From an uncultured Eubacterium sp. (GTDB lineage: Bacteria > Bacillota_A > Clostridia > Lachnospirales > Lachnospiraceae), in assembly GCA_948468465.1 (NCBI GenBank), contig CAOKJJ010000173.1, forward strand, positions 1 through 10,650: a DNA stretch of 10,650 nt, given 5' to 3'. The notes beneath the pieces are model-generated. The model had not been told where the DNA came from. It ran no database searches and saw only the letters and a program-made list of their open reading frames with translations. A program made the translations under genes and the position numbers. Positions 6,299 through 10,650 of this stretch are shown one piece after another (positions within the stretch are counted from its first letter, which is position 1; each line of letters starts with the position of its first letter).

Positions 6299-6327
6299 AG
6301 TGTATGTTGGAAAGGCGGACGATATGA
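6299..6327 (-). promoter_or_regulatory. Sigma-E-type sporulation promoter candidate
   Basis: On the minus strand, TCATATC (complement of 6321-6327), a 14-base spacer and CATACACT (complement of 6299-6306) match the B. subtilis sigma-E consensus (KMATATT, 14-15 bases, CATACAHT) with one mismatch. The distance to the ATG at 6279 leaves room for a short leader containing the AAGGA site. Confidence 0.6.
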
Positions 6328-6368
6328 CACAATTTTATAAAAATTCAATATAATAAAGGTAGGAGGTA

Positions 6369-6414
6369 TTGTCTTAGAAAAGAATTTGAGATAATTAATA
6401 AATATTGATATAAA
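6369..6414 (+). promoter_or_regulatory. Overlapping sigma-A-like promoter candidates of the 50-residue ORF
   Basis: TTGTCT (6369-6374), 17 bases, TAATTA (6392-6397); and TTGAGA (6386-6391), 17 bases, TATAAA (6409-6414). The second is the better match but would start transcription very close to the ribosome binding site. The region is AT-rich, so chance matches are possible. Confidence 0.4.
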
Positions 6415-6428
6415 AAAACAGGACAATT

Positions 6429-6581
6429 ATGGGAAAATTAGTCATTGATGGAAATAAAGTGTATACGGTAGATGAAGCCTGCATGAAAAGAAAAAATCTG
6501 ACGCTTACGCAGATTCAGCAGAAACAGACAGGGGATCATTTTGGACAAATGAAGCCGCAGACGCGGCGCGGCCGAAGATAA
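6429..6581 (+). CDS. Small basic protein of 50 residues, unknown function
   Basis: ATG 6429 follows CAGGA (6419-6423) at 5-base spacing and opens a 50-codon frame ending at TAA 6579-6581. The product starts MGKLVIDGNKVYTVDEACMK, a beta-hairpin-like segment with alternating hydrophobic residues, continues as a polar Gln/Lys/Thr stretch, and ends in a strongly basic tail (KPQTRRGRR). The composition and the GC-rich third positions late in the frame look coding, whereas the overlapping minus-strand frame (6438-6788) does not. It is divergent from the sigma-E-linked pair. From memory, short LIDGDxVYxIDExC-like proteins are common and uncharacterised in Clostridia. It has no signal peptide and would be cytoplasmic, perhaps nucleic-acid binding through its tail; that is a guess. 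Confidence 0.55.
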   Translation: MGKLVIDGNKVYTVDEACMKRKNLTLTQIQQKQTGDHFGQMKPQTRRGRR

Positions 6582-6611
6582 CACGAATTGGTTTACCATC
6601 TTATGCGCAGG

Positions 6612-6646
6612 CACAGTATAAACAGAAACTGGTTGTTTATGCTGTG
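6612..6646. repeat. Inverted repeat with 12-bp arms
   Basis: CACAGTATAAAC (6612-6623) faces GTTTATGCTGTG (6635-6646). The arms are complementary except for one position, which can form a wobble pair, around an 11-base loop. It lies 31 bases after the 50-residue ORF and could weakly terminate it, although only TTT follows on the plus strand. Confidence 0.6.
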
Positions 6647-6684
6647 TTTGGACATAAGGAAAAATGTATTTGTTTTCGCCCATG

Positions 6685-6721
6685 AAAAACGCAGGGAAGT
6701 AAAAGCTTTTATTTCCCTGCG
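6685..6721 (-). terminator. Minus-strand intrinsic terminator, near-perfect 32-bp palindrome
   Basis: The 16-base arms 6690-6705 and 6706-6721 are complementary except for one wobble position (outer part CGCAGGGAA with TTCCCTGCG). On the minus strand a run of five T (complement of 6685-6689) follows. It fits as the terminator of the Gly/Cys-rich gene 72 bases upstream on that strand. Confidence 0.75.
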
Positions 6722-6749
6722 CCTGATGCCTGCAGCATCTGTGTTTGTG

Positions 6750-6780
6750 ATCTGCGAAAGACATGATGTCTTCCGCAGAT
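6750..6780. repeat. Near-perfect 31-bp palindrome just after the Gly/Cys-rich gene
   Basis: ATCTGCG (6750-6756) and CGCAGAT (6774-6780) enclose AAGACAT, G, ATGTCTT, with a single A/C mismatch between outer and inner stems. No T run follows on either strand, so it is not a standard terminator. On the minus strand it starts 13 bases after the stop of the Gly/Cys-rich gene and could protect the mRNA 3' end. Confidence 0.65.
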
Positions 6781-6792
6781 TTGATCAAAAGA

Positions 6793-7047
6793 TTAGAAGA
6801 AGCCGTTGTTTCCGCATCCGCAGCCGCAAAGCAGCAATAAGATCAGCCAGATACAGCTGTTGTCGCCGCCGCAGCTATTGCCGCAGCCATTGCCGCCGAA
6901 GAAAGAGCCGCCTCCGTTGCCTCCGCAGCAGCAGAATAACAGCAGGATGATCCAGATAAAGGAATTGTTGCCAAATCCGCATCCAACGTTACATCCACAG
7001 CCATTGTTTTCTCCACATCCACAGTTTGTAGCAGCTAAATCACTCAT
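6793..7047 (-). CDS. Gly/Cys-rich small protein with two hydrophobic repeats
   Basis: The 84-residue protein has about 14 cysteines, many in CGC or CCCG clusters, and many Gly and Asn. Two similar modules, NNSFIWIILLLFCCCGGNGG (27-46) and DNSCIWLILLLLCGCG (62-77), show an internal duplication. Each holds a hydrophobic stretch of about 9-10 residues, short for a normal membrane helix. The start is the ATG complementary to 7045-7047, with GGAGG upstream (complement of 7056-7060); an in-frame ATG 5 codons earlier overlaps that site. Such proteins occur in many Firmicutes, often as hypothetical or chorion-like high-cysteine proteins. The pattern loosely recalls small YjcZ-type and spore coat-associated proteins. 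A sigma-K-like promoter (7083-7110) supports late sporulation expression. A role as a disulfide-linked or membrane-associated spore surface component is inference. Confidence 0.7.
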   Translation of the reverse strand: MSDLAATNCGCGENNGCGCNVGCGFGNNSFIWIILLLFCCCGGNGGGSFFGGNGCGNSCGGDNSCIWLILLLLCGCGCGNNGFF

Positions 7048-7082
7048 TTTGATTGCCTCCATTTTTTATTTGTTTTATGGTT

Positions 7083-7110
7083 TATACTATGAAGGCAGCT
7101 TGTATAGGTT
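7083..7110 (-). promoter_or_regulatory. Sigma-K-like promoter candidate of the Gly/Cys-rich gene
   Basis: On the minus strand CATAGTATA (complement of 7083-7091) fits the sigma-K -10 consensus CATANNNTA exactly, and AACC (complement of 7107-7110) fits the short -35 (mACm), with a 15-base spacer, one base shorter than usual. Confidence 0.45.
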
Positions 7111-7144
7111 TCCAAAAAAAATAACAGAATCCTTCGTACATGCA

Positions 7145-7172
7145 TTGACAAACAGGGGTGTCTGTGTATAAA
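7145..7172 (+). promoter_or_regulatory. Sigma-A promoter of the isocitrate dehydrogenase gene
   Basis: TTGACA (7145-7150), 16 bases, TATAAA (7167-7172), with a TG upstream of the -10. It places the transcription start about 45 bases before ATG 7224. Confidence 0.7.
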
Positions 7173-7223
7173 ATAACCTGGACAAGAAACAGGAGACGTA
7201 TACAATCAGGAGGATGGATAATT

Positions 7224-8435
7224 ATGGAAAAGATAAAAATGACAACACCGCTTGTTGAGATGGATGGAGATGAAATGACCCGGATTCTCTGGAAGATGAT
7301 CAAGGATGAACTGCTGCTGCCGTTTGTGGACTTAAAGATGGAGTATTATGACCTTGGCCTTGCTTATAGAAATGAAACAGACGACCAGGTAACGATAGAT
7401 TCAGCGATTGCAACGAAAAAGTACGGTGTTGCGGTAAAATGCGCTACAATCACTCCGAACGCGGCACGTATGGATGAGTATGATTTAAAAGAAATGTGGA
7501 AAAGCCCGAATGGAACGATCCGGGCCATTTTGGACGGTACGGTATTCCGGACGCCGATCAAGGTAAAGGGCATTGAGCCGTGCGTAAAGAACTGGGAAAT
7601 GCCGATTACGATCGCAAGACACGCATATGGCGATGTCTATAAAAATGTGGAAATGAAAGTGCCGGGCGCCGGAAAGGCGGAACTTGTTTTTACCGCAAAA
7701 GACGGTACGCAATCAAAAGAAACGATTTTTGATTTTGAAGGGCCGGGTGTGATTCAGGGGCAGCACAATGTAACGGCTTCTATCGAAAGCTTTGCAAGGA
7801 GCTGTTTTACCTATGCGCTTGACACCAGGCAGGAGCTTTGGTTTGCGACAAAAGATACGATTTCTAAAAAATATGACCATACCTTTAAAGATATTTTCCA
7901 GGAGATCTTTGAAAAAGAATACAAAGACCAGTTTGAAGCCGCGGGAATTACTTACTTTTATACATTGATTGACGATGCGGTAGCGCGTGTGATGAAATCC
8001 AAAGGCGGTTTTATCTGGGCGTGCAAAAACTATGACGGTGATGTGATGAGTGATATGATATCATCCGCATTTGGTTCCCTTGCTATGATGACTTCTGTGC
8101 TGGTGTCTCCGGAGGGCTACTATGAGTATGAGGCGGCACATGGGACAGTACAGCGGCATTATTATAAGCATCTGGCAGGCGAAGAGACTTCCACGAATTC
8201 GGTTGCGACGATTTTTGCATGGACAGGCGCACTGCGCAAGCGCGGGGAAATGGACAAGCTTGCTGACCTTGCAGCGTTTGCGGATCATCTGGAAAAAGCC
8301 TGCATCGCTGTGATAGAATCAGGAAAAATGACAAAAGACCTTGCGCTTATTACTGAACTGGAACATCCGACTGTTTTAAACAGTGAACAGTTTATCAGAG
8401 AAATCCGCAAAGAGCTGGAAAAGATTTATGTGTAA
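7224..8435 (+). CDS. icd: NADP-dependent isocitrate dehydrogenase, eukaryote-like homodimeric type
   Basis: The 403-residue enzyme converts isocitrate and NADP+ to 2-oxoglutarate, CO2 and NADPH with Mg2+ or Mn2+, supplying carbon for glutamate and reducing power. It aligns without gaps to human IDH1 numbering over its first half: substrate residues S94, N96, R100, R109 and R132 fall in [16 protein letters not shown] and TIARHAYGD, with Y139 nearby. [10 protein letters not shown] holds the metal aspartates (IDH1 D275/D279). [10 protein letters not shown] carries the Arg-His pair that favours NADP+ over NAD+, followed by [20 protein letters not shown]. The length matches the type II family and differs from E. 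coli-type Icd. The start is ATG 7224 with CAGGAGG (7207-7213) 10 bases upstream; an earlier in-frame GTG (7158) lies inside the promoter. No citrate synthase or aconitase gene is adjacent, so it is transcribed alone. Confidence 0.96.
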   Translation: MEKIKMTTPLVEMDGDEMTRILWKMIKDELLLPFVDLKMEYYDLGLAYRNETDDQVTIDSAIATKKYGVAVKCATITPNAARMDEYDLKEMWKSPNGTIRAILDGTVFRTPIKVKGIEPCVKNWEMPITIARHAYGDVYKNVEMKVPGAGKAELVFTAKDGTQSKETIFDFEGPGVIQGQHNVTASIESFARSCFTYALDTRQELWFATKDTISKKYDHTFKDIFQEIFEKEYKDQFEAAGITYFYTLIDDAVARVMKSKGGFIWACKNYDGDVMSDMISSAFGSLAMMTSVLVSPEGYYEYEAAHGTVQRHYYKHLAGEETSTNSVATIFAWTGALRKRGEMDKLADLAAFADHLEKACIAVIESGKMTKDLALITELEHPTVLNSEQFIREIRKELEKIYV

Positions 8436-8454
8436 TGTGAATTTATAGAATCAT

Positions 8455-8483
8455 TTGACGATTCCCGAATAATTGTTTATAAT
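8455..8483 (+). promoter_or_regulatory. Consensus sigma-A promoter of the ABC-F gene
   Basis: TTGACG (8455-8460), 17 bases, TATAAT (8478-8483). Transcription should start near 8490, about 105 bases before the coding start. Confidence 0.85.
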
Positions 8484-8489
8484 TACCAG

Positions 8490-8561
8490 ATGCAGCATTT
8501 TTATTCTTTTATCAGAATGCGGCATTTGGTTTTTATTTTTTATTTTTTATTTTTTATTTTA
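8490..8561 (+). promoter_or_regulatory. Terminator-like leader hairpin with T-rich 7-mer repeat (possible attenuator)
   Basis: ATGCAGCATT (8490-8499) pairs with AATGCGGCAT (8516-8525) with one mismatch, followed by a long T-rich tract (8530-8560). The hairpin starts at the predicted transcription start of the ABC-F gene, so it would be the first structure in that mRNA. It may also stop readthrough from icd, which has no other obvious terminator. Confidence 0.5.
8530..8561. repeat. T-rich tandem 7-mer repeat
   Basis: Adenines occur at 8535, 8542, 8549 and 8556 in an otherwise pure T run, giving about four units of TTTTTTA, then a shorter step to A8561. Such a tract is prone to slippage. Confidence 0.7.
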
Positions 8562-8594
8562 TTAACGAAAAACGAGATCGGAGGTTTTCAGGCA

Positions 8595-10526
8595 ATGATA
8601 CTTTCCTGTCAAAATATATCAAAATCATTTGGAACGGATGTCATACTAAAACAGGCGTCCTTCCATATCGAAGAGCATGAAAAAGCGGCGGTTGTCGGTG
8701 TAAACGGCGCGGGAAAATCCACGCTGTTAAAAATCATTGTCAGGCAGATAGAGCCGGATGACGGCATTGTCGCGGTTGCAAAAGATAAAACAATTGGATA
8801 TCTGGCGCAAAATGAAGTGATAGACAGCAAGCGCACGATCTATGAAGAAGTGCTTTCCGCCAAACAGCCGGTCATTGAAATGGAGCAGGAAATCCGCCGG
8901 ATGGAAAGCCGGATGGATACGGTTGCGCAGGAGGAACTGGAAGCGTTTATGGATAAGTATGAGCGTCTTGTGCATCAGTTTGAACTGGCGGATGGTTATA
9001 CTTACCGCAGCGAAGTGACGGGCGTGTTAAACGGGCTTGGTTTTTGCGAAGCGGACTTTGAAAAGACAGAGGCAGAATTATCCGGCGGGCAAAAAACAAG
9101 GGTGGCGCTGGGGCGTCTGCTTGTAACAAAGCCGGATCTTTTGCTGCTGGACGAGCCGACGAACCATCTGGATATGGAGTCGATCCAATGGCTGGAAAAT
9201 TATTTGCTGAATTATAAAGGGGCGGTGTTAATCGTCTCGCATGACCGTTATTTTATGGATAAAATCGTAACAAAAGTGATCGAAGTCTTTCGGCATCAGG
9301 TAACGAGTTATACAGGCAATTATACGGCCTATGCGGAAAAAAAAGCGCAGGTACGCGCAGCCATGCTGCATGCGTATTATAACCAGCAGCAGGAAATCCG
9401 CCATCAGGAAGAGGTCATTGCGAAATTAAAGTCATTTAACCGGGAAAAATCCATTAAGCGGGCGGAAAGCAGAGAAAAGATGTTGGATAAAATCGAACGT
9501 CTGGACAAGCCGGAAGAAGAGATGACCGATATCCATTTGAAGCTGGAGCCTTGTATTACCAGTGGAAATGATGTATTAAAAGCGGAGCGTCTGGCAAAAT
9601 CTTTTGACGGCAGAAAATTGTTTGAACATATAGATTTTTCGATTTTCCGCGGCGAACGTGTGGCGCTGATTGGCAATAACGGAACGGGCAAGACCACGAT
9701 TTTAAAGATTTTAAATGAAGTGCTTCCTGCCGATGCCGGTGAGATTACGCTTGGGACAAATGTGCACATCGGATATTATGACCAGGAACATCAGGTGCTT
9801 CATCCGGATAAGACATTGTTTGAGGAGATTTCGGATGATTATCCGCATCTTACCAATACGCAGATCCGAAATGTGCTGGCGGCGTTTTTGTTCACGAACG
9901 ATGATGTGTTTAAACGGATCGGGGACTTAAGCGGCGGCGAGCGGGGACGGGTATCGCTGGCAAAGCTGATGCTTTCCGAAGCGAATTTTCTCATATTGGA
10001 TGAGCCGACGAACCATTTGGACATTACTTCCAAGGAGATTTTGGAACATGCGCTCGTACATTATGAAGGAACCGTGCTGTTTGTCTCACATGACCGCTAT
10101 TTTATTAATAAAACAGCGACAAGAATCCTGGAGTTGCATGAACAGCAAATATTAAATTATATTGGAAATTACGATTATTATCTGGAAAAAAGGGATGTCC
10201 AGCGCGCCGTGCAGCGCCAAAACGCAGACCAGGACGTAAAAGATGCGGCGGATGCGCCGCCGTCCAAAGAAACCGGCGGCAAGGAAGACTGGAAGCAAAA
10301 AAAGCAAAGGCAAGCCGAGCAGCGCAGGCTGGAAAATGAGCTCCGTAAAGTGGAAAGCCGCATCGAACAGTTGGAAAATGAAAAAAAAGAGCTGGAAGCG
10401 GAGATGGCAAAACCGGAAGTGGCAGTCATTTCGGCAAAGGTGATGGAGCTGCATACGATGGCCAGCCAAAAAGAAGAAGAACTGGAGCTTTTATATCACA
10501 AATGGGAAGAATTGACAAATGAGTAA
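8595..10526 (+). CDS. ABC-F family ATPase, YdiF-like (ribosome-associated)
   Basis: The 643-residue protein has two ABC ATPase domains and no membrane segment, as in ABC-F translation factors that bind the ribosomal E site. Domain 1: Walker A GVNGAGKST (35-43), LSGGQ (162-166), DEPTNHLD (186-193), SHDRYF (215-220). Residues about 240-310 form the charged P-site-reaching linker with FNREKSIKRAESREKMLDKI (281-300). Domain 2: Walker A GNNGTGKTT (360-368), LSGGE (445-449), DEPTNHLD (469-476), SHDRYF (498-503). A basic coiled coil (about 565-643) follows an Asp/Ala/Pro-rich linker. Length and sequence resemble B. subtilis YdiF, and rex follows, as it does nearby in B. subtilis (ydiF, ydiG, then rex). 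This points to a housekeeping rather than an antibiotic-resistance ABC-F. The start is ATG 8595 with GGAGG (8580-8584); the in-frame extension to 8490 is read through the T-rich leader and is unlikely. Confidence 0.92.
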   Translation: MILSCQNISKSFGTDVILKQASFHIEEHEKAAVVGVNGAGKSTLLKIIVRQIEPDDGIVAVAKDKTIGYLAQNEVIDSKRTIYEEVLSAKQPVIEMEQEIRRMESRMDTVAQEELEAFMDKYERLVHQFELADGYTYRSEVTGVLNGLGFCEADFEKTEAELSGGQKTRVALGRLLVTKPDLLLLDEPTNHLDMESIQWLENYLLNYKGAVLIVSHDRYFMDKIVTKVIEVFRHQVTSYTGNYTAYAEKKAQVRAAMLHAYYNQQQEIRHQEEVIAKLKSFNREKSIKRAESREKMLDKIERLDKPEEEMTDIHLKLEPCITSGNDVLKAERLAKSFDGRKLFEHIDFSIFRGERVALIGNNGTGKTTILKILNEVLPADAGEITLGTNVHIGYYDQEHQVLHPDKTLFEEISDDYPHLTNTQIRNVLAAFLFTNDDVFKRIGDLSGGERGRVSLAKLMLSEANFLILDEPTNHLDITSKEILEHALVHYEGTVLFVSHDRYFINKTATRILELHEQQILNYIGNYDYYLEKRDVQRAVQRQNADQDVKDAADAPPSKETGGKEDWKQKKQRQAEQRRLENELRKVESRIEQLENEKKELEAEMAKPEVAVISAKVMELHTMASQKEEELELLYHKWEELTNE

Positions 10527-10540
10527 GATATTTATATAAT
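10512..10540 (+). promoter_or_regulatory. Perfect consensus sigma-A promoter of rex
   Basis: TTGACA (10512-10517), 17 bases, TATAAT (10535-10540). The -35 lies in the last codons of the ABC-F gene. Transcription should start near 10547, so rex can be expressed independently. Confidence 0.8.
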
Positions 10541-10591
10541 TTAGATATTGACAGATGCAGGGAAGATGTTTGGAAAGTATAAGGGGACACA

Positions 10592-10650
10592 GTGTTGGGT
10601 AAAGAAATTTCACAGGCGGTGATCCGCAGGATGCCGCGTTATTATCGTTA
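10592..10650 (+). CDS. rex: Redox-sensing transcriptional repressor Rex, N-terminus only
   Basis: The frame runs off the right edge after 19 codons, starting MLGKEISQAVIRRMPRYYR. The ISQAVIRRMPRYYRY pattern is the start of the Rex winged-helix domain, which senses the NADH/NAD+ ratio and represses fermentation and respiration genes when NADH is low. AAGGGG (10581-10586) precedes either GTG 10592 or TTG 10595; both are in frame, and I favour GTG. The neighbouring YdiF-like gene supports the call, since ydiF and rex are near each other in B. subtilis. No clear Rex-type operator (TTGTTAA with its inverse) is seen in the 65-base gap. Confidence 0.8.
   Translation, partial: MLGKEISQAVIRRMPRYYR

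Larger units (their letters stand above)
6582..6792. other. Gene-free stretch with a cluster of four inverted repeats
   Basis: No convincing gene on either strand. It holds inverted repeats at 6612-6646, 6690-6721, 6725-6739 and 6750-6780. The second acts as a minus-strand terminator for the Gly/Cys-rich gene; the others are unexplained. Confidence 0.6.

Noticed and set aside
6438..6950. Two open frames of 116 (minus) and 120 (plus) codons across 6438-6950
   Set aside because: They run through the inverted-repeat cluster and oppose or overlap the 50-residue ORF and the Gly/Cys-rich gene. Composition (Arg/Ser/Cys runs) is that of antisense reading of GC-rich codons.
8444..8464. GAATC/GATTC repeat as terminator of icd
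   Set aside because: Only five base pairs and no T run; it overlaps the -35 of the ABC-F promoter.
8490..8594. In-frame 35-codon extension giving the ABC-F protein a hydrophobic N-terminus
   Set aside because: The hydrophobic residues come from the T-rich repeat, the ATG sits at the predicted transcription start with no ribosome binding site, and the ABC domain begins normally at ATG 8595 behind GGAGG.
1..10650. CRISPR arrays, tRNA or rRNA genes, and complete insertion sequences
   Set aside because: No regularly spaced repeats, no tRNA-like or rRNA-like sequence and no transposase gene were seen on either strand.

Overview
The window looks like a chromosomal segment of an anaerobic, spore-forming member of the Clostridia, most likely Lachnospiraceae. 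The reasons are strong AGGAGG-type ribosome binding sites, moderate GC with an AT-rich island, a partial rex gene that starts with the N-terminus typical of this group, an ABC-F gene directly upstream of rex, and sporulation-type promoter matches in front of small proteins. Two-thirds of the window is ordinary core genome. The left 2.5 kb is accessory.

Layout. 1-1370 is AT-rich: the tail of an unknown gene, an AlkZ-like winged-helix protein translationally coupled to it, and a possible frameshifted gene remnant. 1394-2556 is a coupled pair, a HTH regulator and a short HipA-like kinase. The kinase keeps its catalytic residues but seems to have lost its C-terminal part at a GC-rich hairpin. 2557-2878 has no convincing gene. 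2913-4262 encodes a three-part protein: hemerythrin domain, an unassigned middle domain and a response-regulator receiver. It is preceded by a possible 13-codon leader ORF and followed by an intrinsic terminator. 4418-5519 is an ECF sigma factor overlapping a single-pass membrane protein that is probably its anti-sigma partner. A two-way terminator then separates this unit from a minus-strand block.

The minus-strand block (5577-6279) holds two small helical proteins that look like distant paralogues. A very good sigma-E-type (mother-cell) promoter match precedes the first. A divergent 50-residue ORF lies at 6429-6581. The stretch 6582-6792 has no gene but contains four inverted repeats; one is a terminator for the minus-strand Gly/Cys-rich protein at 6793-7047, whose own promoter resembles sigma-K.

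The right side is core metabolism and translation: a eukaryote-type NADP isocitrate dehydrogenase (7224-8435), a YdiF-like ABC-F protein (8595-10526) and the start of rex (10592 onward). The ABC-F gene has a consensus promoter followed at once by a terminator-like hairpin and a T-rich 7-mer repeat, which suggests leader attenuation.

I did not find a clear-cut new defence or mobile system. The best candidates for something undescribed are the sporulation-promoter-linked small-protein pair, the hairpin cluster beside the Gly/Cys-rich gene, the hemerythrin/receiver protein with its leader ORF, and the ABC-F leader.
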